64,000 nt of DNA, taken from Macropodus opercularis. Taxonomy: Eukaryota; Chordata; Actinopteri; Anabantiformes; Osphronemidae. The notes beneath the pieces were generated by a model. That model ran no database searches. It saw nothing but the letters and a program-made list of their open reading frames with translations, and was not told the DNA's origin. Location of the stretch: assembly GCA_030770545.1 (NCBI GenBank), contig CM061096.1, forward strand, positions 13,311,501 to 13,375,500, given 5' to 3'. The translations under genes and the position numbers were made by a program. Shown here one piece after another: positions 24,357 to 36,900 of the stretch (position 1 is the first letter of the stretch; each line of letters opens with the position of its first letter).

Positions 24357-26393
24357 ATGTCCATGTATCAGGTAAAGCCCGTCTCTGGTGGACAAACGGA
24401 CATTGATTTACCATCCTGCATGTACAAGTTACCAAATGTCCACACGCAGCGAGGAAACGGCCGCGCACCTGAACACGCGCTGCAGGTAACTGTGAAGGGG
24501 TTTAACGCCGACGAGCTTCATTCTTTGATCTGCGCCTCGACTGGTTCTGCGCCTTTCGCCTCTGGTTGGTTAGCGTGGACCTTCTAGCTAGCAGGCTAAG
24601 CTAGGTTGTCGCTGCAGCGAGTAGTGTCACTCGTGGCTGATGCAACAGTGTCCACATTTTAAAGTTACTGGTTTAATTTCAAGTTTCATTTGTGGAAGGA
24701 ATCCTTTTAAATGTTTGGTGCATGTCTGACAGCTGGACACAGCCGTCATATACTGGGCTTAAGTACTTTGTGTTAGTGCTCCAACGCATTAGTTTGACAG
24801 TTATTACTGCTCAGATTTGGATGCTCACAACTTGATCAAACTCTTCTCTGATTCACGTTGAGTTCACTGTAGTCTGGTGCTAAATCATAGCATGCACCCG
24901 AATACACCTGTCATTCTAATGCTGATGCTGATGCTGATGATGTTGATGCACCATTCTTTCCCTCTCATTACGTCTCTTTCAGAACGGTGAGGTGGACCCA
25001 GCAGTTAAAGCTCTTGAGGCTCGGCAGGACGAGATCATGAAAAAGCTGTACGAGCTGAAAGCGGCTGTAGAGGGTCTGGCCAAGACGGTGACCACTCCAG
25101 ACGCAGATCTGGACCTGACGGTCAGCAGCAGCCTCTCGTCTCAAAGTTGTAGCTCCACACTCCTTAAAGGCGCTGCAGACCTCGACTCATTACTGGGCAA
25201 GGTAAGGAACTAGGAACAATCCACTTGTGTGGTGGTAGAATTAGAAACGGACGGAATGATGTCTGCCATAGCGTCTTTTCATTTCACATTAAAAGACTTG
25301 TCAAACTGGCATAATCAGTTAACCGAACCTAACCCTTGAAAGATATTTGAAGCTGTGGATTGATTACAACCTGTTCGTGCCAGTTGTTTTGGAGTAATGT
25401 CTATATAATATTTATCTAGCAGATATTTTATTTATTGCAACAATCCACATCTGTGTTGTTTATCCTACCAGGACCTTGGTGCTCTCCGTGACATTGTCAT
25501 AAATGCCAACCCAGCACAGCCACCTCTGACCCTGCTGGTGCTCCACAGCCTGCTGTGTCAGCGCTACAGGGTGCTCTCCACAGTCCATGTTCACTCCTCA
25601 GTTACCAGTGTGCCACCACAGCTCCTGTCCTGCCTCGGTCCACGACATGCCGACAGCTACGCCCGCCACGTGTTTCAACTGGGCTTCACCCTCATATGGA
25701 AAGATGGTAAGAGAGGTTGTTTTGGTCATTAGATGGTTAGAAGACAAGAAGTGTAGAGAGACTGAAGAGAAGAGGCTTTTGAAGGAGGCGTTTCACTGGG
25801 TCTGATTATGTAGACACTAGATGTGGTGTCAGTCACTATGAAATACAGAAGTTTACTCTTGTAAAAACCCCAATAAAAGCTTTCACAGTACAATAAGTTA
25901 TGCTCATTTTATGAAAACTACATATTATTATAAATATTATAACATAATCTGTTTTCTGAACATGCTTCTCTGAGATGTTTCTCTCTCTCTTGCCCTGTCA
26001 ACAGTTGCCAAACTGCAAATGAAGTTCAGTGTCCAGAACATGTGTCCCATTGAGGGTGAGGCCAACGTGGCACGCTTCCTCTTCAAGCTGCTGGCTCCCT
26101 ACCCCAGTGACCCTGCTCTCGCCACTTTGGTGGACAGCTGGGTGGACACAGCGTTCTTCCAGTTGGCAGACTGCAGTGCCAAAGAGAGAGCTGTTGTCCT
26201 GCGGGCCCTCAACGCCACACTGGGCCGCAGTCCTTGGCTGGTGGGGTCGGAGTACTCCCTGGCTGACATTGTCTGCTGGTGCTGTGTGCTGCAGAGCGGC
26301 GCTGCCTCCTCTGCTCCCAGTAATGTCCAGCGCTGGCTCGAGGCCTGTGAAAACCTGGGCCACTTTGGCCCAGCCAAACTACTTCTGCAATGA
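24357..26393 (+). CDS. aimp2: Aminoacyl-tRNA synthetase complex-interacting protein 2 (AIMP2/p38)
   Basis: AIMP2 is the central non-enzymatic scaffold of the cytosolic multi-tRNA-synthetase complex, binding lysyl-tRNA synthetase and other subunits. Exons are 24357-24485, 24983-25201, 25472-25706 and 26005-26393, giving 323 residues (human 320). The N-terminus MSMYQVKP and LPSCMYKLPNVH match the conserved lysyl-tRNA-synthetase-binding tail. A heptad region, DEIMKKLYELKAAVEGL (about residues 54-70), is the leucine-zipper segment. Residues 121-200 form the thioredoxin-like part. The rest is a GST-C-like domain with MCPIEGEANVARFLF, SPWLVGSEYSLAD and NVQRWLEACENL. An upstream in-frame GTG exists, but ATG 24357 in gccATG context matches the family start. 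It runs tail-to-tail with the hAT-derived gene. Confidence 0.97.
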
Positions 26394-26803
26394 CCTGTGC
26401 TGGTGCAAAACCAGATATTGAAAGAACCAAGTCGGGCTAGAGGAGGGCATTAGAATATTAAAATATCCCAGCCGTGTGTGAAAGACCTTCTAATGCTTCC
26501 TCTCTTACTGTATTATATCACTGAGCAGAAACAATGTGGCTGATGGTTGAAGTATGTTTGTCTCCATCATGCTGCTTTTCTAAAACAAGATTTTCTAGGC
26601 TATTTTTTGCAAGAGAGGAAGCATGAGAGGACCACTAGGCTCGGTGATGGCATAATTCAAAGGTACTGACAGGTTACACACTGTACACCTTCCACCCACT
26701 CTGTGCCTAACGTGATCCTGTTCTAAATGTGTGTGAGTTAACGGGTGGTGACTGGTATTACGCTTTTCAAAAGTAATACTTTGTACCATTTTTTTCTGAC
26801 GTC

Positions 26804-27096
26804 ATTAAAACTACAAATTTGGATCAAACTTAGCTTTCTGGGAGTTTGTTTTATTGGACTTGCTGAAAAATTATCTTGCAGCAGTGGCCTTTTTAAACAT
26901 GTTACATAACGATGGCAATTTCAATGTCTTTTCTTTGTCTTTTCGTAATTCCTCAGTCTTGAGAATCGCTGCTCCATTTTAAACTGGCTGCAAGGCTCTA
27001 TTGTAGTGTAACAAGACAATAACATTTTATGTTACAAGACCATGACAATATGTAATTTAAATGGTAGCTGCTATACTGTTTATGAGTGACAATAAA
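26804..27096 (+). terminator. Candidate polyadenylation signals of aimp2
   Basis: ATTAAA at 26804-26809 and AATAAA at 27091-27096 are the two plausible signals, giving 3' UTRs of about 0.43 or 0.72 kb. Confidence 0.55.
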
Positions 27097-27099
27097 ACC

Positions 27100-27930
27100 A
27101 GAGACAACCATATTTGGAAACAAACGCATCCCAGGGTTTTTCTCTGCTCTTTCTAGACCGATTTCATGAGTGTTGTGCTTTCACGACCTCAGGTCCAAAC
27201 AGCCTGTGTGTGTTTGCATGCTCTAGCAGTCTTCCCGTCTCCAAGCAGCTGTCTGACAGGACAAAAGCTCTTAGCTGACATCTGGCCACCAGAAAAGAAA
27301 TGCACTGGAGAATTTGTTTTGAATTTTGGGAGTTTGTGTGTTCTCCATCTTGTTTGCACACCAAGATCCAGGCTTCTTTGGAACAGCAATCAGTATCTGT
27401 AGATGCGGACTGTTGTGCATGTGAATGAGGCAGTGCATCCCATCCAGTCACTAATCCAATTATTTTAGCCCTTCAATTGGTTATCATTGGGGGGAAATGC
27501 ACAAAGACACAAAGCCACTCTTTCCTTGTTTCTTTATATACGATATAAAACGTACAGGCAGGAGATGCATTCTCACTGAACAGCTGTAGAAAACAAAGCA
27601 GACTAGCTCAACTGAAAGACAGAAATCACTTCAGTTTAACCCTGTGGCTACTTTGAATCACAACAACAGCACAGATAAAAAATATGCTTTTGTCAGTATA
27701 CTCAGTCCATGTTCAGTGTATGATTGTCAATTAGATATTTTCATCAGGCCATTCCTTGGATATAAGCTATGCCTATCAAAACAGCTAAAGGAGGAGTATT
27801 AAAAAACGCATCTGAGCTAAGATGTCTGAAATGAGATATTACTCAGGGTCTTTCTGTCATGATTTTTGCACAAGGCGGTTTGATGCGGCATCAATTAAAA
27901 GGCTGATAGAGAGAGCGACCAGTGAAGTGT
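27100..27930. other. Region between the convergent aimp2 and hAT-derived genes
   Basis: About 0.8 kb that would contain the 3' UTR of the minus-strand gene. I looked for a hAT terminal inverted repeat and found none that I trust. Confidence 0.45.
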
Positions 27931-30120
27931 TCAGTCAGCGGCCAGAGAGCACACGTTGCTGTTGTACCTCAGAAGCTGAACGCGTTCGAAGTAGTCGTCT
28001 GTCAGAAAGTTTCGCTGAGAGGTGACCAGGTTGCCTTTCTGACTGAAGAGGCGCTGGACGGGGGCCGTGGAGGGAAGGGTAGTGTTGTACTTCAGGAAAA
28101 GCAGCTTCACTCTGGGGAAGTCCTGCAGGCACTCGAGGCTCTTCCCTGTTCCTTCAACGTACTTGCGGACCTCTTCCATCACACCTCGCTGCTGGATCTG
28201 AGTCGCAGGCTTCACAGGCCCGTAACTGAAAAAGTCGTCTTCCGATTCAATCGTGGACAGATTTCGGCTGGTGTTCGCCTCGGTCACGTTGCAGGGATCC
28301 ATCTGCGAGGCCTCTGTGGCCAGCAACGAGCACATCTCCTCCCTCTCAGAAGCAGCCATCCACCACAAGCGAAACTGAGGCGTGGTTGCTGTCGCAATCC
28401 TCGCCTCCGTGCTGGCAAACAGCTCCTGGAACCGCACGTCAATAGCCATCACAATGGCATTGATGACATCACTCAAGTAATTTGCAGCGTCTTTCTGCTC
28501 GTTTAGCTTGTTCTTCAGACTGAGTACGGTCGGGATGACCAGACCCAGGTAACATTTCTGCTCTGCTTGGAACAGTTCAAGTGCAAAAGCGAGCGGGTGG
28601 AACACAGTCACATACTCCTTCAGGAAGGCCATCTCCTCTGGCTGCAGGCGCGGAACCTCAAGGCGGGCACACAGCTCCGTCAGCTCCCGCTCGCTGAGAG
28701 AGACTATTTTCTGCACCGCACAGTACTCCACATTCCAGCGTATAACTCCGGGGACAACCAGTGCCATCTTTCCTATTTCCTCTGCCGCATCCATTCCCAC
28801 CTGGAGATGGTGGCATTTGCTCCATATGGCAAACACTTTGGCCATTGTGCTGTAATGTAGCTGACACATGGGCCCCTGTGACACCGCCTGCCAAAAGTCC
28901 TCAGTGACAATCTGCTCCAGTGTGTGAGATGCGCAGCGCTGCACAGTGGGGAGAAACAGCAGCATGTCCTGCTCGGGCTCGCCCTCGAGGACGCTGCTCA
29001 CATTCTCATAGAACCCAATGTCGTCGTCGCTTTCTTGGCTGTCCACTGCAAACTCTCTGAACACACTGACAAAGGGGCTGCCATTGTCAGTGACTGTGGT
29101 CTGAACTTTGCTTTCAATATTGTACGCCACGTGGATGTCGTGTATCCGCCCGGCAATGGTGTCGTATGTGATCCTGCCCTGTAGCCGTGCAAACCCCAGA
29201 GCAGCCGATTTCCTCTCCAGCGAATCCGGATCGATCCAGTGACAGGTCATCCCGAAGAAGCTCCTGTTGTTGGCCGTCCAGATGTCAGCTGTGGTGCACA
29301 CGTACTGGATGTTGCTGAGCTTTGCCATCAGTTCCTCCCGCATCCTGGAGAAACCCTGGTCGACCTTTGTAAACAAGGTCACCCTGTCCATGGACTTGAG
29401 CCCTTCCGTTAAGCCTGCAATCAGCTTCTTGAAGCCGGGTTGCTCCAGCACGTAAAACGACTGACAGTCCTCCACAATGAAGTTGAAGATGAGATCATCG
29501 ATCTTTGCTTGAGTCATGCATTTGGAGATGATTTCTGCTTTGAGTTTTTTAAGTTGGCAGTGCCTGCTCTCCTCTCCATTGCGTTCCTCTTTCTTCCTTC
29601 CCCTCTTGGCATCCGGACTGGCTTCACAGCCCAGGTGTGTTCTCTAAAAGAATACAGGTGTGATGTTAGTATTTGGAGGTGTGCCATAAGTTTCCATAAG
29701 TTTACAAACTTGACAAAACTCATGATAACGTGTGTGCAGGACAACATGATTGTTTTTCCTCTGCTCGCGTGATCATAACGAGCCTCCAGCGCCACAAGTT
29801 AGTAATCACCATGCAGCTCCGATGTAACGTTATTAATCACGAGGGTCACTATTCATTCATTGACTCTTTCAAACATTAACCTGACGCCTGAGGGAACTGC
29901 GCGCAGGGGTTTGCGCTCTTAAACTTACGTCTAAATGCTTCTTTAGGTTTGATGTGGACGTTTTCGACGTGGACAGCAGGTTAACCCTCGGCAGACATAG
30001 ATTACACTGGACGATGATATTTTTTCCTTGATCTGCCTTGTACGTGAAATGGTGGCGATAACGCCAAGTGTGCATGGCCGATTTGGTCTCGCCGCTGGAT
30101 TCGTGTTGATCCACATCCAT
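27931..30120 (-). CDS. BED-finger hAT transposase-like protein (ZBED4-like)
   Basis: An intact two-exon gene: exon 1 at 30120-29929 (64 codons, GTAAGT donor) and exon 2 at 29643-27931 (TTTTAG acceptor), giving 634 residues with no frameshift or internal stop. The N-terminal BED zinc finger (about residues 17-70) has WRYRHHF, CNLC and a His-x4-His pair that is completed across the 285-bp intron. Next comes a hAT catalytic region with TTADIWTANN and HWID, a second-aspartate motif TDNG, and CASHTLEQIV. The C-terminal hAT dimerisation domain includes LPSTAPVQRLFS and RNFLTDDYFERVQLLR. This is either a recent autonomous hAT element or a domesticated gene of the ZBED family, whose members bind DNA and act as transcription regulators. 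The open frame is clear; which of the two it is stays open. Confidence 0.9.
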
Positions 30121-31871
30121 TTCGGACGCTACCTGTACAGTTATTAGCCTCTGGAAATATAATAAAAGTATCGTAATCCGATTTAGTAATCGTGATTACA
30201 CGTAAAGTAACGATGGCGGTAGAGAAATCCTCGTGAAAAGGGGCAGGTCTTTGTTCAGATGTTGCCCAGAAAACTCACAAGGTCTAGCCCGTGTCGTCAC
30301 TGATTCTCTGACGCATGCGCATTGATGAGTTAGAGAATCTCAAAGAGAGAAAAGGCACAGTGGAGCACTACGCATGCGCTATACGCACACAGGCCTCCAC
30401 GTTGCTACGTCACGGGCCGTACCTTGGGGGTTTTGAGGTACTTCTTTCAGCAGAATTTCTTTTCCCTTCAGTGTCGCAGCGAGTTGGCGCCACCGCCAGG
30501 TAAAGAAGGTAAAACGTCACAATGATGTTTTCAGTGATAACCACGTTAGATTAAACATTTTAATCAGGTTCACTAGAAATCTGACATTCACACCCTTTGA
30601 CGTTTTTGTTGACATGATGGAATTTGTTTCTGGAAAATATGTGTTAGCCAGTGCAGTGGTACAAGGTGCGCATTTCTTTTGTCCTAATAGAGTGAATGTT
30701 TAAGTTAGAAGTACGTACAGAGTAAATATGTATCATGGTGGTGTTTCAGATTTGTTGCTTAAAAAGTAAGGAACCCTCAATTAAACCAAAGGAGATTAGA
30801 TACAACGCATATCCCACCTAATCACATGGAGACTCGTCCTTTTCTTTCTATTCACTCGTTTGTTACTTTCCTTACCCATAAGAGCCCAAACCCGTTTCCA
30901 CATGAATGAAAATATTGTGGAATATGAACCAAGCAAAGTGAACCATGTGCAGCACATTTCTGATCAAATTTGTTGTCTTTTGTGACACCTGTCTCATCGT
31001 GGGTTTTTATGGGCTAATGTGATGCTTTCGCACTAATTTGACAGACAACAGCAGGATCTTGGTGCAATTAGCCAGTCTGTTGATCAGATTTCTCCAGAAA
31101 CCAGGATGGCATTTTTTCAATAAAGCATGAGCCACCTGGCCACTGCAAGCCACGTGAAAGCCCCTAAAATGTTTCCCCATCGCTCTGAATACCTCTCATC
31201 TTGCTCAGACGCAAATCAAACCTGTCACTGCTTCTCCCACTCTCCCTCATCCCTGTGATGTTCATTTGGAATTCAGTGAACACTGCACAGCGTCTACAGA
31301 TTCAACAGCTTGACTTTTACATTCATTCCATGGTTGTGGAAGGTGTTTTTTTTTTTAATTTCACGTTTATTGTAAATTGACTCGGAGTTAGTTTTTTTCT
31401 ATTTTCTATAACACATCTCCTCCATTGGTTAGATTTGGTGAGGGTGGGGTCTCACTTAAGAATCACTGACGTAGCCCTCTTTGGCAATGGGTTTTAACAG
31501 AGATGCAGTCTGTAGGAACAGAGAAAAGTGATTCTGGGCAAAGACAAAGGTGGGAAACTGAGAAATGAAGTAGTGAGGATGTTCTGAATTTCAGCACGAT
31601 GTTGCTTTCGTGCTGTCCCGCATGCTTGAAACCTGCGTGGAGTCTCTGGAGTGGGCACAACTGGTGCCCTCTCGTATTCACCGCACCAGTCATTTGTTTT
31701 TGAGCATCAAGCGAGCGTTTCGGCCACTGTTTCTACTTTTGCTTCCTCTGGGCTACACGCTGTACTTTTATGAGATGAGCAGAAATAGTGGACACACCTA
31801 AAGTGAAGTATGACCAACGGATCCGCGTCCTGACGCGCCCTGGTGTGTTCATGTTGGACCGGTAAAGCGCC
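30121..31871. other. Intergenic region with divergent promoters
   Basis: About 1.75 kb between the heads of the hAT-derived gene and cacng4. Near 30300-30355 the inverted pair gattctct...agagaatc frames a gacgcatgcgcattgat segment; GCATGCGC recurs at about 30373. These NRF1-like GCATGCGC motifs suggest a housekeeping-type promoter for the minus-strand gene. No coding exon seen. Confidence 0.45.
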
Positions 31872-33920
31872 ATGGCTTGGTGTGACCGCGGGGTTCAAAC
31901 GCTGCTGGCCACCGTGGGGGCTTTCGCTGCCTTCAGCCTGATGACTATCGCCATCGGCACGGACTACTGGCTTTATTCGCGGGCTTACATCTGCAACGGC
32001 ACGAATCTGACCACAGACGATATCCAGCCGCAACCCAAAACCAAGAAGGGCGATCTCACCCACTCCGGGCTGTGGAGAATCTGTTGTATTGAAGGTAAGT
32101 CTAGTCAAAGTCTAGACTGCGTCTCTATACGCAGGTTTACGTGCACAGTGGTCTGCGTGGAAATCACATATTCTACTGTTTAATACAACCCATAGTTTTA
32201 CTTCTTTTCCTTTCCCTGAGAAGTCATTTGTCTTTTTGTGCGCACAAAGACCTTACTCCGTTTACGCACACCAATTGCTGGGTGGGAGAATATAACAGCG
32301 AGACAACAGGGAAAGAGCAACAAAATGCAACATATGCAGAACAACTTACATCAGTTATTGGTCAGATGAATAAACATAGATACAAACATTTATGGATTTT
32401 GTACCACAGGTCGTTTAATCGCAATATAGTGCTGAGGGTAAACTCTGTCAACTGTTTCATCGCATTGTTCAAACATAAGAGCACACAATAAATATGACCG
32501 TGTTATAGTCAGCAAAAAGAAGGCGATGCCAGGCCGGCGCGTCTCAAGCCATTCACTTTTTAACCGGTCGCTGCCAGGAAATGTGCGCGCTATTAGTCTA
32601 CTTTCATTCATGTCTTCATTGTATCCAATGCTGTTGCTTGGCAACATATCTGAAATTGCTATGGAAACATGCCCGGTGATTTAAAAATAGATGACTCTGA
32701 GTCCACGTCATGTCCAAGCAAATTAGAAAAATAAAATTTTGTCATAGAACACGTCCCTCATTTCAACTTTTCATCCATGTGGAGCGTATTTTGGATACAT
32801 TTACGCAGTAATGGCAGTGACGTCGTAGGGGCAGACAGACACTTACTCACTGACAATCCTCCTTCCATCTACCCTTTGACTTGTCGCCTCAGCAATCAAC
32901 AAGCGACTCGATGTCACTGGTTGGATTTTTTATGGCACGAACATTCGTCATGACTCACAGATGAATAAAGGCAGGTAAAATAAGTAGCATTGCCTCCTGC
33001 AGGAAAACACAAATATGTATCTTTTTGTCTGTGAAGTGCAGAACAGCACCCACACGACATTTGCACTTCGCTTATAAAACGCAATAAACATCTGAAATAC
33101 ACATTTTTGGAGAACTACGGAAGAAACAGATACACGTTGTACAGTTATACTGTAAGGAGGAAACTCAAAATCCTCTCCACTTACACTCAGCCACAGAAAA
33201 TCTGTTTTTGTTAATTATCTTCTTTAGCACAGTCAAACCAAGAGTTTTATTAATAATGGCAACACATTTATACTTTATTGCATCCAAATCACTTTCAATC
33301 CTCGAAAAGAGCAATGTTTTACACCTTGTCTACTAAAATCTAAAAATCCTTTAAGTGTGATCAGTGCTTTTGAAAGGATGATGATTGGTTGAGAGGTTTC
33401 AGTCACTTATTACATTCGTCATTCATTTTCAGTCGTTAATGTCAGCATAGTGCACATAAAGGGAGAGATCCTGTCGCAGCTGACGAACAGTTTCTTGTGG
33501 CTTTAGACACGCGTTAAGAAAATCCTAGTTTGTTATGACAGTTGCAATTTACAGAGAGTCAGGCTTGACTGGGCAACTCAGTCTATGTTACACCCTCTGA
33601 GACCCAGAGAAATGTCAGTATAATACAAATGCCAGCCAGCTATTATGTGAAGCATGATATTCCATCAGTGCTTTGAAGTAAATAATGAAAGTGGTTTAAT
33701 GACAATAGAGACTGAATGATGCTGATGAGGTTGGGAACAAAGACTGACTCCGTGCAGTGAGACTTCCTTCTGAAAGCATAATTTGACAGAAACAAAGGCA
33801 AACCCATCATATCGTCGTCTCCAGTGCTAATAGTTTCACTTCTGTGAAGCTGCTGGACAGTGGCTGTGTTGTCATGGAGACCCTTAAGTATAGAGGGGAA
33901 AAGACAAGGAAGGAAGACCT

Positions 33921-33956
<36 letters not shown>

Positions 33957-36900
33957 CTGTGGTCATAATGACAAACACTCTGGCCTATTGACGGCAATGA
34001 CTGTGTGTGTATCACAGCTACTGAGCAAGACATCACCACGTTTGGCTGAACAGATTGTAGCAACAACATGTCTTTCTCTGAGCAACAACACTTTGCTGTA
34101 ACACATGCAGCCTTTTCTGTTCTCTGAAGCCTTCAATGAATGTTTTACCGAACCGTTTGCAGCAACAAGTTTTCCTTCGTGGTGATGTTTAAGGAGCGTG
34201 CAGGAATCTTCTCACAGGAACATTAGGAGGCCAGGGCGCCGCTCTCCAAAGCACCTACTTTGCATAAGAGTGTGTGTGTGTGACTCCAGTGAATGAAACC
34301 GACTCTGTGCACGAGAAACGACCTAATGAATAATCCAATTAGCAAGTACATATTTACAGTAAACATCCCAGCTGGCGGTGGGTTGGCGTGAGTTGTACTG
34401 TTTTTACTCGGGGGCAGTGGTTGCATGTGTTTGTGAGGTGGCATTGGGTCACTTTGCCATCCACACAACGCTCCAAGCCATTAATTAAAACAGCTGAGAA
34501 GCCATGCGGGGGCACTAATTAGCCAGCAGACCCCATCTACCACCTCGATCACTCCATCCTGCTCTGCTTGATGTGCGCTCGCTCATTTCATCCCTTTGTG
34601 GGTTTAACTCCTCCACCCTCATCAGTCTTTTATCCTTTGTTATTCTGCTTATTAATGAAGCCCGTTTTTTTCATGTTCTTACCCATAAAACTTCAGCTTC
34701 GTTTCGGGTGCATTTAATTCATCTTCTGTGACTTGAAAAGTAAAGGTTCACGGCTTTTGAAAATGTGTCTTTAGGGCTTCCTCCCACCATCCACAGGCAC
34801 GAGGCAAGGTCAGTTGGAGACTCCAAGCTGAGTGTGTATAGTTGTTAGACTCTATGTAGTCCTGCGATGGACTGGCCACCTGTCCAGGGTTACCCCACCT
34901 CTCACCCAATGACAGACGGATACAAGAGAAGACTAGTTTTAATCCAGTGCTTCATTCATTGCTTTAACTGATTGCACAGAACCTAAACAGTATAAAATAC
35001 GCTGCAGTTTTACAGCTGCTTTCAAACCACACTCACAAACAAGCCGTACAACAGCGCCAGGTTGAGAACTCATTATATGTGTACATTTTTACAGTAAGTG
35101 ACAATGCACAACAGACTTCACAACAGACGGCATGTGGCGATAGATCTCAGCTTTCTTCCAACTATGTGGATTTACATGCGCAGTCTACCCCAAGTGGAGC
35201 CGTGTTTGAAGAAATTGCAGCCTGGTGACAATTTAATTAACCAACTGTCAGTCATATCAACACTGAATCACTGAAGTTTTCGCCAAATTGCTTTTCTTTT
35301 ATCCTCACTTGGACTGAAAAAATTGAGAGTTTTGTTTGATTACACAGATGCTTTTATATCCAGTGTTGGCATTCTGTTTCCAGAGTAATAAATGTCTGAG
35401 TAAGTGTAAGCGTGCGTGCATGTCTGCGTTTGATGTCAACTGTCTGTCTGTGTACAGCTTTATAAAACCTGATCGTCCCACCTGCTGTGTACCACCCTCC
35501 CTTATCCGTGGTCACACTTTCCGTTGCAGATCTGAAAGCGATGAGGAGAAGGAGCCAACCCAGAGGCGCTGCTACTCCCATGTGCTGTAGATCTGTCAGG
35601 TGTTGCATTTTTTTTTTATATATCAGCACCCCAAAGCCGAGCTCAAGTAAAAAGCAATATTAGCGTCACTTTTGATCCGTTCGCTCATCAATCTGTTTGC
35701 AGAGCTACTCAGGCGTGAAAATAAAGAAGGAGGGGACATTTGTCACATGGAGCTTATTGTCATGATACCTTGGAGACGCCTGCACGATCAGTGTTGGCCA
35801 GTGCAATTGGTGTATTCCACTGAGGCAGCTTCCCTATTGGCTGAGCTGTGTTCATTCAAAATACTGCAGATGTGTTGGCATCCCAGCTGTTGTCCACGCA
35901 GTGTCTGTGTGTGTTTACTCGCGCTCGTAAAACCGTTAAGTGGTGACAGGACGGTGGAAAAGGGGTTTGCCAGGCGAGGGACGCATCTCATTTAGTTTAC
36001 AGTGAAGATGTCAAGCGCATCTTCGGAGATTGTTTATGGAAATGAGCTTATTAAAGACTAACAGGGGTTGCCATGAAGAGGAGGAGGGGAAGCTCAGCAT
36101 GTGGCTTTATCACTACATTCTGGATAAAGAAAACCATTATTTCCCATGCAATGTGTCGACAAGTGTAAATTTTATTGCAAATTTGTCACAATACAATTTA
36201 TTAAAGTGTCTTAAAACCATGTGTAATACGACAGACACAACTTTTACTGCTCCATCCATTTACATGTCTGTCTCTCTTTCCTCTCCTCCTTCTCCTTAAT
36301 CCCCTGCTCTTTAATGTTGTCTCCTTTCCTTTTTCCATTCCTTGTTGTTTCATTTCCTTGGCTCTTATTCTCTTGTTTAATATCCACCTCCTCTACCTTA
36401 GTACACAGACTTGACAATATTACACAACGCGTCCGTCAAACAGTCTGCACACACACATGCAGCCTCGCCAAACATAGACGCTGAGCTGATAACTGTCACT
36501 CATAAATCACGAGTTTTGAGGCCCCAGCTTATTATCAGATTTCCAATCAGCTGCATTATTGTCTTTCCACACAGACACACACAGGGGAGAAGATGGAGGC
36601 ATCAGACAAACAGGATAAACATCACAATGAATGTAGCGTTCTGAGTTCACTGTGAATGATGCATTCCTTGTGCGTTGTGTTGTGTACAGTACAGTGAAGT
36701 GCGGCACTACTGGCCTTGTAGTTTAATGTTAACGCCCCACACACAGTACAAATATGCAGCTAATCAGCTACAAACCCTGCAGCACGAGTTGGTGTTCAGA
36801 CAGCAATTAACAGGACAGCAAAGGTGTCTGTGTTTATATTATCTTCACTCGTGTTTCTTCACAAGGCACAAAGTCTCACATCGCTGCTTAAAATACAGTA

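Noticed and set aside
26029..26430. Several long frames on both strands over the last aimp2 exon
   Set aside because: They are shadows of the GC-rich aimp2 exon, whose own frame matches the family throughout.
27922..28506. A 194-codon plus-strand open frame
   Set aside because: It is the antisense shadow of the hAT-derived gene, which has the recognisable domains on the minus strand.
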